Positions 26,614 through 39,377 are shown, counted from the first letter of the stretch. The stretch is 64,000 nucleotides of DNA from Suillus spraguei (GCA_016800925.1 JABCPU010000051.1:186001-250000); one strand, 5' to 3'. Numbers and translations: made by a program. Notes: generated from the sequence alone by a model not told the origin.

Positions 26614-28035
26614 TTAGATGCCATCATAGGCATCACCTTCTTCGTACACGGTGTATACGGTATCGGGCCGCTGGGTATTGGTGATGTCTCGCCTGCGGGA
26701 CGCTGGGACCGGCTCAGGTGCAGATGATATACTAGCGGCAGCAAAAGGATCGACAACGTGAGCGGGGGATGGTGCACGAGGCATAGCATCATGAGCAAGA
26801 TGGGTTTCTTCCGCTGCTTCGTTGTCGAAGGGACTAGGCAAAGAATAATCCAATGGTTGGCGTGGAGGCATAGTGGAATGTAGCTCGCTGCCCAGCTGAC
26901 GTGATATATCTGCATATTGGGCGGCTTGGAATGGAGTTACGCTGGAGCGATCGAGATTAACATAGTGTGCCTGAGGATCGTTAGGAATGGAGTATGCTGC
27001 AGTGGATGGTTGCCGAGACAAGTATGCCGCGCTGGACGGTTGCCTAGTAAGGTGACTACGGTCACCATGAGGAGCATGTGGCATTGCCAACTGAGCATGC
27101 AAGGTGTTAGCGTAGGCAGTTTGTTGGCCATAAGTACCGTAATAATTCTGATAGTTGTGTTGAGCGAGAGCGGGGGATGCGTTGTGACGCTCGATCATGG
27201 TTGGTGGACGGGGGTTAAAGGATGGTTCAGGATCGTCCACAAGAATGGCGGACTGGCGTTTGAAAGCTGAAGCACTCCATTCGTCTTCATCAGACTTGCG
27301 TTTGCGGCGCTAAAATTTAAAATGAGAAGACGAAGCGGATCTTCAAAATGAAACATACAATGCACCACATGATGAGGAAACTTAGTATAGCCAAACCAGC
27401 GAGACAACCAGCGACACCACCCACGACCGCACCAGTGTTGATGGAGCCTGAAGAGCCAGCAGTCGAAGAAGGAGTTGCAGATGTGATGGTTCCGGTAGCA
27501 ATGATAATATTAGTTGGTGATGTGAGCATGGAGGTAGTGTACAAAGTGGCTGCTGCTGCAGGGGTCTACTGGATGATCAATAGTCTGCATTGTATGTGTA
27601 AAATATCAGAAACTGACCGTAGACAACACAGGTTGTGGGACTAAAGTTGAGGAAGTAAGCAAGTTAGAAGTACTCGAGGAGGAAGTAGTGGTTGAGGATG
27701 TGGTTGATGAGGTGGTTGAAGAAGAGGAAGTAGTGGTAGGGTTGACGGAAGTGGAGGATGGTTGGGTAGAGGTAGCTACAGGGGTGGTAGAAGTTGGAGT
27801 GGTGGTGGTGGGAGTGGTCGCTGGAGCCGAAGTAGGACTGGGTGCTAAATATTTGTTAGACATTGAATTACAAGGACTTTTAGAAAGTAAGCTCACTGCT
27901 GGAATTCTGTGTAGCAGATGTCTGTGGACTAGAAGTACTAGTAGCAGAACTCGAGACAGATCCAGGAAAACCTGGACTGAAGCGAGCAACCAAGCGCATG
28001 TGCTTACGCTTTTCGAAATCCTGATGTGCAGACAT
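26614..28035 (-). CDS. Ser/Thr-rich single-pass membrane protein
   Basis: The start at 28035 (MSAHQDFEKRKHMRLVARF) is followed by a Ser/Thr-rich segment and an intron (donor gtgagc, acceptor tttag) leading to a long Thr/Ser/Pro run (27,840-27,640). After another exon (STAGSSGSINTGAVVGGVAG) comes one membrane span, CLAGLAILSFLIMW (about 27,400), then a basic stop-transfer (RRKRKSDEDEW). The cytoplasmic tail of about 220 residues has the repeat RQPSSAAY/RQPSTAAY and ends DAYDGI. The layout resembles Mid2/Wsc-like wall sensors or mucin-type adhesins: O-mannosylated outer part, one span, regulatory tail. No signal peptide is evident at the chosen start, which has basic residues instead, so the true N-terminus may differ. 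The family was not identified. Confidence 0.65.
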
Positions 28036-28656
28036 GATTAGTATTGTTTTGGCTACGTTTTAGTTTTGTAAAGAACGAGAGTGTAAAAGAATGAAAAGAT
28101 GATGAACGAAAGCTAACAGCGACGTTGTCGTCGAGTGCTGTGGGGAACAAGGAATTGAAAACGTTGGTCACAAACATTGTAGTCACACGGTCACGGTTCC
28201 GAACAAGATAGCCCAATCATCATGGATCGTCAATTAACTGGCCCTACATATCAATAATCAATCATTTAATTACAGCGCATAGTGCGCAGGTTGGTTCAGC
28301 CAAGGTCCTGGGCACGAAGTCTTCCGTCTAGTGCACCTGATTATCAATTTTCTCTTAGCAATTTGATACGCGGCCTTTGCAAGCGGCCACTGCCATGTGT
28401 CCAAGCTCAAAAATATGATCCCAGTCGTGCTAGCTAGCTACCTAGGGCGGCCGTGCCCATCTGCCAGCGCATCGTGAGTGTCGATCCTGAAGTTCGGCAT
28501 ATCTCGTTGGCAACGAGGTTAGGATAAGTTAGGACACACGGTATTTCCGGTTTTTAATATGAAACTTCACCCTTCCTGATCAACTTTGGAAGTACTAATT
28601 TCGTTATAAGCACCAAGATTCGGCTTCTACCAATCTTTTTCGCCACACTCCCTTAC
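28036..28656. promoter_or_regulatory. Shared promoter of two divergent membrane-protein genes
   Basis: 621 bases separate the head-to-head starts at 28035 (minus) and 28657 (plus). No frame is convincing. TATA-like and CAAT-like strings occur (aatcaatcat, about 28,257), but none can be assigned. Both flanking genes encode single-pass membrane proteins with Ser/Thr-rich outer segments, so joint control is possible. Confidence 0.4.
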
Positions 28657-29611
28657 ATGCCACTTTCTCGGTCATTTCTCTCTTTTTATCTACTTAGCAT
28701 TGTAACTCTGGTAGTTTTTGCTCAACAACAAGTCGTCCTTGGCAGTACGAATCCAGATATCGTCTACCTTCCCCCCCTATGCAATCTTTCAGATATGGGA
28801 TGCCTTAGCGCATGGCAGTGAGCGTTTCACCCTTATCACGAACTAGGTCTCGTTAACTCTTACTTATGCCAAGGCAGATATATCTTCCTAGTATTAACGG
28901 AACACCGGTAATTGTTACTAGTACAACGGGCCCAATATCACAAACCGGGAACGCTGTACCCCAGTTATTTTTGACCTTCAGAGGTGCGTCACATTTAATT
29001 CCATCAATTTACAACTATGCTCATGCTGTGCAGCATCAACGCTATATCTGCGCACATCTCCCTTTTCCAACGCGACCGTCAATTTCTCCCTAACTGCTGA
29101 TCCGAGCGGCGTCTCAATTACAACACAGATCAATACTAATACCAGTCAGCTTATCATCGTCGATGACCTGCCCGAGTCGCAGACGACGATATTAGGCGTC
29201 ACATTCCTCCAAGGGCTCTCTCCCACCCGCTTCGACGTCGAGTCAATCACGCTCAATGTCACCAACAGCAGGTAAGCACCGTCTTGTCTTTGTCGGAGAG
29301 TACCACAAATGCCGCGACCCATTCATATGCACAATAGTGCGACCTCCTCTTATCTCCCAACACCAACATTACCCATGTCAAGTTTCCCTCCGAGCCTTTC
29401 GCCCTCCTCAACGAGCACAATAAATTCGAATACCAGCCCGCGAACAGGTATCGTCGTCGGCGCGACTCTAGGTGGGGTGCTTGGCCCTTTGGCAATATCG
29501 ATAGCAGGGTTTTTTGTTTATCAAAGGTGGCGAAGACGACGAATAGGGCGGTTGGAGGTAGATGTAGGAATATATCCGATGAGACTTGAACGGACGACAA
29601 GGACTTGGTGA
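28657..29611 (+). CDS. Secreted-type single-pass membrane protein
   Basis: MPLSRSFLSFYLLSIVTLVV plus FAQQ is a clear signal peptide with a likely cleavage after Ala. The outer part is rich in Ser/Thr/Asn with several N-glycosylation sites (NLSD, NATV, NFSL, NTSQ, NVTN). A splice at about 28,983-29,033 (donor gtgcgt, acceptor gtgcag) joins FRA to STLYLRTSPFSNATVNF. A Ser/Pro/Thr stalk (SSFPPSLSPSSTSTINSN) precedes one membrane span (GIVVGATLGGVLGPLAISIA) and a short basic tail (YQRWRRRRIGRLEVDV), ending at TGA 29609-29611. This is a type I protein of a kind frequent in Agaricomycetes, with no named domain. Function unknown; the neighbour on the other side of the promoter has a similar layout. 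Confidence 0.7.
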
Positions 29612-29866
29612 TTGTGATATACCCTATACATACTTATATCGAGACTTCGGATTTTGATATAAGTACTGAACACCTTATTTAACACAACTGTAATTTATTG
29701 TATAGCTGGTCACTGCAGACTGCGACTTCTGAAAGTTTCGGTATAAGTAGTGTTTGGTCGGACACAACCGTTGCCCACTAAAACAAGATCAGTGACATAC
29801 ATAAGTATCTATCCACCACGATCCCAATCACATCCGACATAACCACATTCCGTGCACCATTCCAGA

Positions 29867-31458
29867 ATGGACTCAGAAGCACCGCTCGTAGTTGACAACG
29901 GCACGGGTGTAAGTATTCAAACTTTCCTTGGCGCGCTCTGAATCATCTCAATCCCACCCGCAGTTCGTCAAAGTGGGCTACGCAGGATCGAACTTCCCAG
30001 AGCATGGTGCGTTAGTCTCACCCAAAGCACACATCCCAAGTCAACCAATCCCACAATCCAGTATTCCCCTCCGTCGTGGGCCGCCCCATCCTGCGCGCAG
30101 AGGAGCGCGTGGGTTCCGCAGTGATCAAAGATATCATGGTGGGCGACGAAGCTGCCGAGAACCGCAATTACCTCCAAGTCACACAACCTATGGAACACGG
30201 TATAGTGCGTAACTGGGAAGACATGAAGCACCTCTGGGATTACACTTTCGACGAGAAACTGAAGGTCGACCCTCGTGGCCGTAAAGTGCTGCTCACGGAG
30301 CCACCCATGAACCCTAAAGTCAACCGGCAGAAGATGGTGCAGGTGATGTTTGAAGAATATGGCTTCCAGGGGGTGTATGTGGCGATTCAGGCTGTATTGA
30401 CATTATATGCGCAAGGTGAGATCTATTCTGCATCGTATGATGGCTGGGTGCTGATTGTTGGTCGGGTGCAGGTTTAACAACAGGCGTAGTTGTTGACTCG
30501 GGTGATGGAGTTACGCACATCGTACCTGTATATGACGGATTTGCCCTTCCACATCTCACCCGACGATTGGATATTGCAGGTCGAGATGTCACTCGGTACT
30601 TGATCAAACTGCTGCTCATGCGCGGTTATGCGTTCAACCGTACTGCTGATTTCGAGACCGTGCGTGAAATTAAGGAGAAACTTTGCTATGTGAGGTGAAT
30701 ATTCCGATGGTTTGTGTAACTTCATGCGATTGAAATATGGAACTACAGTTACGATCTCGACCTCGACCAAAAATTGTCGGAAGAGACGACGGTACTTGTA
30801 GAGAGCTACACGGTATCTCAATTCTATCGTTCATCGTCGTATGACTGAAGCCTATTTACCACAGCTCCCCGATGGCCGAACGATCAAAGTGGGCTCAGAA
30901 CGCTTCGAAGCTCCAGAATGCATGTTCCAACCACATCTTGTGGACATTGATCAGCCTGGTGTAGCAGGTGGGTGAAAGCCTCTAATCTCTCCCGCTCCAC
31001 CGTCTCACTGTTCCACCCAGAAATGCTCTTCCAAACCATCCAAAACGCAGCACTTGACACCCGAGCAGAACTGTACAAACACATCGTTCTCTCAGGCGGC
31101 TCAAGCATGTACCCTGGCCTCCCAAGCCGGCTTGAGAAAGAAATGAAACAGTTGTATCTTACGCGTGTGCTGAATGGCGATCCAACGCGATTGAATGTAC
31201 GTATTTCGTCTTCTATCTTTCATCTTGCGTGCTTCTTGCTTTCTCCATTCCTTTCAACGTCGCTCACATGTTTCGCGCCTCCCCCAGAAATTCAAAATCC
31301 GCATCGAAGACCCTCCCCGTCGGAAGCACATGGTATTCTTGGGCGGTGCTGTCCTCGCTGACATTATGAAGAACCGTGCAGAGTTCTGGATATCAAGAGA
31401 AGAGTGGTTTGAGCAGGGTATTCGCTCTCTGGATAAGCTAGGACGTGGAGAGAATTAA
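29867..31458 (+). CDS. arp2: Actin-related protein 2 (Arp2/3 complex)
   Basis: Actin-fold ATPase subunit of the Arp2/3 complex, which nucleates branched actin filaments at endocytic patches and hyphal tips. The start at 29867 gives [14 protein letters not shown], spliced (gtaagt...cccgcag) to [14 protein letters not shown], then [15 protein letters not shown]. Arp2 blocks follow in order: [117 protein letters not shown] and [20 protein letters not shown], ending LGRGEN before TAA 31456-31458. Several introns of 50-70 bp interrupt it with GT-AG borders. All nucleotide-binding blocks are present and no break is seen. Confidence 0.96.
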
Positions 31459-31560
31459 GCAATGATGAGATAATTTACGACGGACATTCGGTAGTTTGAT
31501 GGATCACTGAATGCACTGGCCATTGGCCTTCATATGATCCAATGGGAAATGAGAAATAAC

Positions 31561-31640
31561 TGCCCCATGGCTGAGTTGGTTACAGCGTCCGACTGTTAAG
31601 CGCAATCGGAAGGTCGTGAGTTCGAGCCTCACTGGGGCAG
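31561..31640 (+). tRNA. tRNA-Asn (anticodon GTT) with a 6-nt intron
   Basis: The cloverleaf can be drawn fully. The acceptor stem TGCCCCA pairs with TGGGGCA, with discriminator G at 31640. The D arm is GCTG/CAGC, the anticodon stem TCCGA/TCGGA with loop CTGTTAA, and the T arm GTGAG-TTCGAGC-CTCAC. Between anticodon position 37 and base 38 there is a 6-nt insertion (agcgca, equivalently gcgcaa), the canonical place for a nuclear tRNA intron. Without it the tRNA is 74 nt. Confidence 0.93.
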
Positions 31641-32002
31641 CTTCCTTTTACAATGTGTAGCAGCTGTGCATGTTTTTTGCCACAGGTCAATCAATTTGAT
31701 CATGGATGACCTGGGAGAGCAGACGACGTCTTACGACGTGGTGTGGTACGTCCACGTAGGAACGTAGCAGCATACCAAAGCAAACGATGAATAAATAGTT
31801 CCATTTGTAACTAGGGGTATCCTGATTTTTATGTAATAGATAGTTGAATAATCCACGTCCATCTTCATCTATGTTTGGACTCGTCTTGAGAGACACTTCA
31901 GAGCGATGCTTTTGGGATAGTCCAGGGACACTCTCGTACACCATGCACACCATACTACTTTTGGTATTTATGACTCTCCGAGATGTTGTTGCTGCAAGTA
32001 TA

Positions 32003-34117
32003 CTACAAGTTGTAGATAAACCAAGCACTCTTATCGCCCAGACCTTTGGGTTCATCCTCAGGAGTACCACATTGCCGCCTGTGCGACTTCAAGCGGTTCT
32101 GGTACCAAAGGTACGCGAGGGTGGCGATGGAGAGCACCACCATACCCACTGACATGATAATGAATGTGATTGTAGCTTTTGTATAGTTGGGTTGTGGAGA
32201 TAAGGTGCCTAAAAGCCAGGTGGCAAGGATACCGCCAGCGTTGGTCATAATGAATGCAATAGCGACCGAAGTTGCCCGTCTGACGTGTGGAGTACTGTTA
32301 TTCGCTACCCAGGTGATGACCGGTGGAGCACCACAGTAGGACCCGCTGATAGTCAGGAAGAGTGATCCATAACGAACATGTTTTGATTTGCTCGCTGAAA
32401 ATCATCAAATGACTTGTCAAGAGAGGTGCTGGCAAAACCCACCATAGAACATGATGAATCCGATTAGGTTACAAACCGAAAAGAAGATGAGCATGAAGCC
32501 ACGGCATTTGTACCGATCCGATATTATTGCGGTGATTATCGAGACTGAAAACATAATAGTTGGTATCTTGATCACTAATCGGAAGTAGAAATTAACTCAC
32601 CTACAAACGCAACCGCAAAGGGCGGCGCGCTCATCAACTGTGCTTTAGTACCGGTGTAACCCAAGCCAGCGACGATTGTGGGCTCAAAGCTAAAGAGTCG
32701 ACAGGTATCAGTATGAATAAACTTGGCAGTACCATGGACCTACTAAGCAAGGCCATACAATGTTGTACCTGAAGCAGAATTCGCTTGAGTATACCTCACT
32801 CTAGCAACACACACTTACCGAGGAAAAACAAAACAGGCGCCAACAGCCAAACATGAATTGACTGAAAGCACCGGAGCACCTCAGTCCAACTGAAGCCATC
32901 GCTCTTCTCGTCATCAGCAATAGCACCATCCGCCTTGAGTTTAGCCATGACATAATTACGTTCCTTCGTAGAGAAGAAGCGCGCATCACTCGGAGAATTG
33001 GGAAGGACAAGGAAGGCCGTCAATCCAAATAAAAACGTGAAGATTCCCTCCTATTCGAGAGGATGAGCTGCAGTGCCAACGCAATAGGAAGCAACTGACA
33101 ATAATGAAAATCCAAGCCCATCCAGGTCTCCCACCCCTCCCGTTGATTTCTATAATAGCGGCTGCCAGTAATCCAGAAAACGCGCCAGAGAGCGATGCGG
33201 ATGCGAAGAACGTGGCAACCCTAGTGGGACAAAAATAAAATATGGCCGGAAAGGGGGGTTATATAACAAACCTGATCTGCAATCTCTCTCTAGGGTAGAA
33301 GAAAGACATATAAAGCACAAGACCAGGGAACAGACCACCTAATGTAGGAATTAAGAAGGTCTGGCAATATGGCGGAGGCAATGATATGCAAATATCATAC
33401 CTTCCATAAGACCCAAGAAGAATCGACAGGCAAGCAGACCCGAGTAAGTCTTCACGACACCTAGAATACTCGATGAATTGGCTGTTGCACATTAAAAATC
33501 AGACTGACCTTGCATGGTTGCCACGAGGCCCCATACGGTGACCATGGTTGGCAGCATCCACCGTGGTCCCACGTACTATTTGGTGTAGTGTCAATCACTC
33601 ATAGATAACACCGGTAGAACTTCATCACAGGACAATACTCGCCTTTAATAGCAAATTCGAAGGGAACTCGGCTGCGATGTACGGTCTGAAAAGGGCGCTG
33701 TGTCAGAGGATGCTGACTCGATAAGAGTGCGTGCTTACACATATGTCATTGTCAGCGCAATACTGTACTGCAAAAATACAGGTATCAGAACAGAATACAC
33801 TACTTACGAGATGACTTAGTTCTACCTGGTAGTTGGTCATTTTGAGACTGGTCTGCATGCCAGCAACGCGAGCATTTCCAATATTACTCCGGTCCTATTT
33901 ATCAATCCTGTTTAGTGTGGCTTCATAAATGACACTAGGCACCACTCACAAGGAAAGAGAGAAGATAAAACATAGTGCAGATGGGCAACACCCATCTGTC
34001 TAACTTCCTCCAGACAGTCTTTTCAAGATAAGCTTTATCTGCGTCCGAGAGCTCCTCGAAATGGTCGACATTTTTCATCGTGTCTGACGAGGGGGTGCTG
34101 GACAGAGTCTCTTCCAT
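32003..34117 (-). CDS. MFS transporter, Dal5/ACS (anion:cation symporter) type
   Basis: Plasma-membrane transporter with about 12 spans, coded in many short exons. The cytoplasmic N-terminus MEETLSSTPSSDTMKN (start 34117) leads to DADKAYLEKTVWRKLDRWVL, an ACS-family block. Next are DRSNIGNARVAGMQT, PSNLL, GPRWMLPTMVTVWGLVATM, FFLGLMEGGLFPGLVLYMSF and FYPRERLQIR. A central loop has FLVLPNSPSDARFFSTKERN. The second half includes YFEPTIVAGLGYTGTKAQLM, SDRYKCRGF (MFS motif A of the second half), GSYCGAPPVITWVANNSTP and AIAFIMTNAGGILATWL, and it ends FIYNL before the stop at 32003. The family carries organic anions such as allantoate, nicotinate, pantothenate or vitamins; the substrate here cannot be told. 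The first part lies in exons of 30-100 nt. No break was found. Confidence 0.85.
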
Positions 34118-35560
34118 CTGGTGGACGTCGTCGTTGGTAAACCAACTTGGAGTCGATAGCGATAAAGAAAGATGCGATGTGAGTAAGAGCTGGTGAATTT
34201 AGAGCTCTATGAAGACATTTGTAATTATAGTGCTCGCCTGATGTGATTTCTGTCGTGTTGAATTATTCTAAGAGCTTTCCAAGGATTGTCAAAACACTAG
34301 TGCTTCGTACTGATTGCTCAGATAATGCCATGCCGTCAGGGACTGTACCTCGTGTCGGCCGGTAACTTAAGCGATGTATCGGCACGGACTCATAAATAGA
34401 TCGGGGCAGGTCCTTATCTGAATGATATTGAAGGATTCGTCAATTTGCTCATAGCTTACATTATTACAGTCAGCTAGAACGGTCACAAGTAAGGAGCCGC
34501 GCATAATCCATTACAAAGGAATAAATACTTGTATCCACAACTATAGCCAGTATCAGTGAGTGGTGAACGTTTGAACAAGAATGCAGTAAATTAAGGTTCA
34601 ACGTATGCTTACTTAAATTAAGCGTTTCGGCCGAGCGTGGGGCGGGACGCGGACAGAAAATTCTGGGGACGGTCAGGGTCAGTAGAGCGGTCAAGAATGT
34701 CGCTTCGCTGCCGAATTTTTTGAGCGGTGCAAGCGCGCTGCAGAGAGCTTGGACGATGTCTCCTCACCAATTTGGAGTGCTGCTGAGCGTTGCCGAATGG
34801 GATTCGAAAGGACTGCAGATTTCTCACCTTAGGACTGTCAGTCTGACCTGGTTGATGCCATTCGTGGGATTCGGACCGTTCCTCTTTTTTTTCTTGTATT
34901 TAAAAAAAATCTCATTTGTTGTCTTTTGAGGTCGTAGACCCTATATCGAACATAAACCTATACACAGGCCTTACTCCCGCTATTCTGTCGTATGTATGTG
35001 GATTGCTGAGTAGATGTACGCGTACACCGCGAGATTTGATGCCTTCGCGCCACTCGGCTTTGCAGTCCGAGTGTCGGCAACTATAAATTACAGCGGGCCC
35101 ATCGACACGCAGACCCACTTGACTATTCGAACTAAATAAAGAAATTATGTTCCTCCCTTCGGCTTAGTCACTCCTGACTGCAACAGACACTTCTCGTACT
35201 AGATACCCAACGAATTTTTTTGCCACCTACTTTAAATTCCGGAGTGCAAACAGGACGGTCCTGACCCAAGGGACTCGTCACCCTTGGATACGGCGCGGCA
35301 AAGCTTTCATCACGTAGACTTACTGGGAACACCTTGGACACGTTCTGACAACGTCTGACAGCAATCCCAAAGTCGCGCACTAAAGTCCGACAGAAGGTCA
35401 AATTTTGCAACAGATCTGCGAAAGTAGTATAACGGGGCGCGCGAAAACTCTACTTATTATTGTAGGTATATGCACCAAAGTGCAACGAGCCAGTAAGTTA
35501 CACGAGAGGTCATATCTAACAAGCGCCCCAATCTAGGCAATCACGTCTATGCAAAAGCTG
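34118..35560. other. Intergenic, no gene recognised
   Basis: Holds the promoter of the MFS gene (above 34117) and the 3' flank of the mitochondrial carrier. The short frames (for example 34720-34929 on + and 35168-35410 on -) carry no motif and no splice logic. A pyrimidine-rich run with ttttttt occurs at about 34,884-34,910. Confidence 0.4.
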
Positions 35561-37081
35561 TTATACATAAGACCTACCCCAGGCCAGATCCTTATAAAGG
35601 TTTCGTATTACATCATTCATAGTGAGGGTTACGATTCTGGTGGGAGGTAAATACCAGGCTTAGGTAAAGCACGGAGCAACTCACGTATGAGGGGTAATAC
35701 GCAGGAAGTGTGCAAGTGAACCTTGCCGTCAACTGATTGAGCTTTCGTAATCATCCCCGAGCCATAGCACGTACCTTTATACCAGCCGAGAACTCCCTCT
35801 GTTTTGACAGTTCTCCATAGACAATCTATCGGACTCTTGTACAGTGCCCCTACAACCCTCCCATCGGGTAATTTCTTGGTGGGCTGATTGTACATCCTTG
35901 TGAGTGCCTGAGAGTGACACGTCAGGGGCCGATTCAAATAAAAATCTGTTGACTTACAGTATCGGCGGGCTGCATGACCAGGCACTGCGGAGATCATTCA
36001 GGGGTTTTGACGGCATATTCTGATGGGATCATACCACGCAAACGCCAGAAACCGAGCTACTGGCAAGAAACGTCCACACACTGTCACCGGGAAGAATAGC
36101 ATGTCCAACGAGCTGATTTTTAGTCCAGTTATATGTTGGTAGTTGAACAGATGAGCCCATTGCTGTACGAAGAATAGCAGCATCCATTCCGCGGACGTAA
36201 CCGCGAATACCCTCGGTCCGCCAGATTGTAGCTAGGGCATCGAAAGAGTTCTTATAATGGCGTTGTGTTCCTATAGGAAGAGCGGGCGAGTATGCCTTGA
36301 GACATATCAGTCACTGGTAGATGACGAAGAAGTCTGATCACCTGCATACGAGCCTTGATGAGAAACAAGGGATTGCCTATTATAGCTATGTTGAAACGTG
36401 TAAGTAACTATCATGTTTAAGCGTATGGTAAACACACCTCCGACAGCGCCACTGGCCGCGCCAGCCGCCACAGATGTGATAGGTACCTGGTCTGCATTAG
36501 ACCAACCAAATGTGCGATTGATAGTCCGTCGAATTGGCTCATAGAAGCCTGGAGTAGCCTCAGACCAGGGCATAAAATTGTTTCACATGTCACTCACTGA
36601 GGCGGGACCCATTCAGTGGAATCTAAACTTAGAGAGTCAGCGTTTAATCTTATTAATGTTTGTCTACTTGCCTGGTAAGCATACTACAAAGTACCCTGGT
36701 CAAAGAGGCAAGCTGAAAATGTGGAGATTGACATACCGCTACACCTAGTCCGCGCTGCATGCCGCGGATACCTTCATTCCTCCATGTCTTTATCATGGCG
36801 TCGAAAGCATTATTGTACACCTTGAGACCACCGCCCTTGACGAGCTCTCCTTGCAACTGCAATCGTGTCTTGGCTACCTGTCTAGAGTAAACGAGGTAAA
36901 CTGCGGATTTGGTTCAAGCGCTAACCTCAGCAGGATTGGATATTGTGACCTGCGTTCATGCACCGTTTAGCAAACCAATATGAGAAGCAAATAAACTACT
37001 GACAGCTATACAGGCTGCCAAACCACCACATAGAAAGCCTTCAGCAGTTGAAAGTTGACGCTGATGGACGCCGGTAGACAT
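35561..37081 (-). CDS. Mitochondrial carrier, OAC1-like (SLC25 family)
   Basis: Inner-membrane six-span solute carrier. The chosen start at 37081 gives MSTGVHQRQLSTAEGFLCGG; an in-frame ATG further up (37189) is possible. Three carrier repeats are visible. Repeat 1 has NPAEVTKTRLQLQGE and GIRGMQRGLG. Repeat 2 has GNPLFLIKARMQAYSP with RHYKNSFDALATIWRTEGIR. Repeat 3 has MQPADTALTRMYNQPT with YKSPIDCLWRTVKTEGVLGW. The atypical second and third signatures (PLFLIK, PADTAL) are those of the oxaloacetate carrier Oac1 and its animal relatives SLC25A34/35. The C-terminus is assembled through two introns to GSLAHFLRITPHT and TLTMNDVIRNLYKDLAWG, stopping at 35561. Yeast Oac1 moves oxaloacetate, sulfate and isopropylmalate; the substrate here is inferred from the family. 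Confidence 0.87.
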
Positions 37082-37850
37082 GGCTTGTACCTGCGGAAGT
37101 AAAATGAAAACAAAACCAAATTTTGACGGCGGCCGAGTAATTAAAGATTCTGATTTGACCTCTAAGGAATAGCTCTTTAAAACATCCACTAAATGGTGTC
37201 AAAATCGTTTTTGGTAATTTATTTTTTATTTGAAATTAAACATCGCCGTAGCTCGGCCCATGCCGAGTGCAATTGCACCAGGCTCTATCCATCACCGTGG
37301 CTACACGCCTCCTCCGTACGCCGCATCAACCTCCCATTCAATCCCTTAGCGCGCCCACCTCCTCGATCACATCGGTCTTTATGGAATTCGCTGTGACTCG
37401 CAAGGGCGGATAGTAGCCCATAGCCTCATGGCGGTCAACCGCTTGAAAGTTTACCTTATCTAAATATTCTAGCTCTGTGCTACAGCACTCATAGCAAAAG
37501 CATAGTAATTATGATGGAATAAACAGATCTCAGAGAGTCAATCTGATCCGCGGTCCTTCTCATCAGATGGATGGAGTATGACGCTGAGAAAATAGCATGA
37601 TGGCTACCCCTGGCAAAGTCCACTGTAGTAGCCCAAGGTACATCAGGTATGACTCCACGCTGTCCTTTCAACGCCCGAATTTGTCCAAAACTGCTTTCGA
37701 CTTACACACTTGCCTTAGGCGAGATATTACAAATACGTAAGGCAGGCATGGTCCCAGGAGGATCTATTCCTGGGATTATCTAGCTTCATCATTGAATATT
37801 TGTATTAAAGCGGGCGCGACCATTGCACTCCCAGCGTACACATTTCGCCC

Positions 37851-39377
37851 ATGACTGTAAACCCTAATGATACACTAGGGGCTCTCCAAGTGGGGGGCTC
37901 GATTATGGTATTTTTGTTTGGAATTTATACCTTGCAGACATATTACTACTTCAGAAGATATCCAAACGATCCCCTCTGGTTAAAGCTGCTGGTGAGTAAT
38001 TCAATATCTATCAAGTATCAGCCTTAACGCCTCTTAGGTGGTCTGGATATGGTGTGTAGATCCTTTTAAATCCATCCGCCTCCCAATGGCTGAATGGACA
38101 GGCTGGAAGAAATCGGACATACGATCTCTGTTCTGACTGGAATGTATACCCTTACTGTAATAGAGTTTGGACAAGAAGACGCGCTCAAAGTGACCACCAT
38201 GCCGACAGGTTACGCGTGGTCAATCGTATTCAGTGGCTCAGTCGGATCTATCGTGGAGGTATAACATTGTCCTTCGAATACACACAATCTCCCGAATCTC
38301 ATGTTAAAACACAGGCCTTCTTTGCACACCGTATGTATGCGCTGTCAAAATCGTTGTACCTCCCGTCAATCGCCTGGGCTCTTGCATCATTCCGATTTGT
38401 GGGAAGCATGGTCGCGGCGGCCAAGGTTTTTGGAAACATATCTCTTGACGTTTTCTCAACAAAATGGCGGTGGTTAATCACCGCCTGCTTTGCTACGGGT
38501 GCGGCAGCAGACCTGATTGTTGCAACAGGCCAGTGTTATTATCTCTACCGTGAAAAACGTATTGCGATGGGGCGGTGAGTAATAAGCCAGTAACCCTCCT
38601 GTTATAAACTGACTGGTTATAGGACGACGATGAGACTACTCGACCGCCTCTTGGCATACACCGTCGGTAAGAGAAAAACCAAAATAGTTAATAGTTCCTT
38701 TCAAAATTAATCATCTTACAGAAACTGGACTGGTCCTAAGGTAAAGCCGTATGCCAGAGATGATGGACCCGTCTAACCATCAACATTAAGTATGAGCGCG
38801 GTCGTGATTCTTATCATATGGGGTACAACTCCACATAGCTGTGAGAACTTCATCTACATCATGTATCATGGATCTTGCTGATGCATTCAGTCTGGTGGTT
38901 TGGCATCTTCCTATTTTACACAGAGGGTAATGGCTCAATTCTGATCATTCTGCACACGCTCATACCTCGTTCCTTAGTTTTTGCAAACTCCTTGATGGCA
39001 TCGTGAGTGATTTAGCACTGCGAAACACGCAAGAATGGGAGATTCAGATTTTGTGTAGCTTGAACACTCGACGGGTCCAGGAGGATGCTATTAGTGGCGG
39101 AACTGTGATCAGTCTGTCACGCAATCCACAGATCTGCAGTTCTATAGGTGGTAGTGTAAGTGATGGATTTCTTCACAGCCCCGACATTACTCAACCGATG
39201 TGTAGCGCATCCAGCATTTCGCCAAGCATCCTTCAAAGTCCGACTTTGACGTGGATATTGAACTATCACAAGATGTGTCTTCCAACAGTTCTGCATACGC
39301 ACGTGATTTTCAACGGCAGGCGGTATGTTTCCCCTCATATTCGTTTCATAGGGTTAGTGCTGACTGAGATCAGATAA
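37851..39377 (+). CDS. DUF6534 membrane protein
   Basis: Predicted seven-span membrane protein of a basidiomycete-expanded family without known function. The start at 37851 gives MTVNPNDTLGALQVGGSIMV, then GIYTLQTYYYFRRYPNDPLW, a diagnostic first block. Later exons read FFAHRMYALSKSLYLPSIAW, LDVFSTKWRWLITACFATGA, TVETGLVLSMSAVV and VFANSLMAS. A splice from 39002 (gtgagt) to about 39059 makes LMASLNTRRVQ, the conserved end of the DUF6534 domain. The C-terminal tail is probably disordered (DVDIELSQDVSSNSSAYARD in one frame). Its exact exons and the stop position are uncertain, and the given end is that of the longest continuing frame. It lies on the opposite strand to the OAC1-like gene with starts about 770 bp apart. 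Confidence 0.7.
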
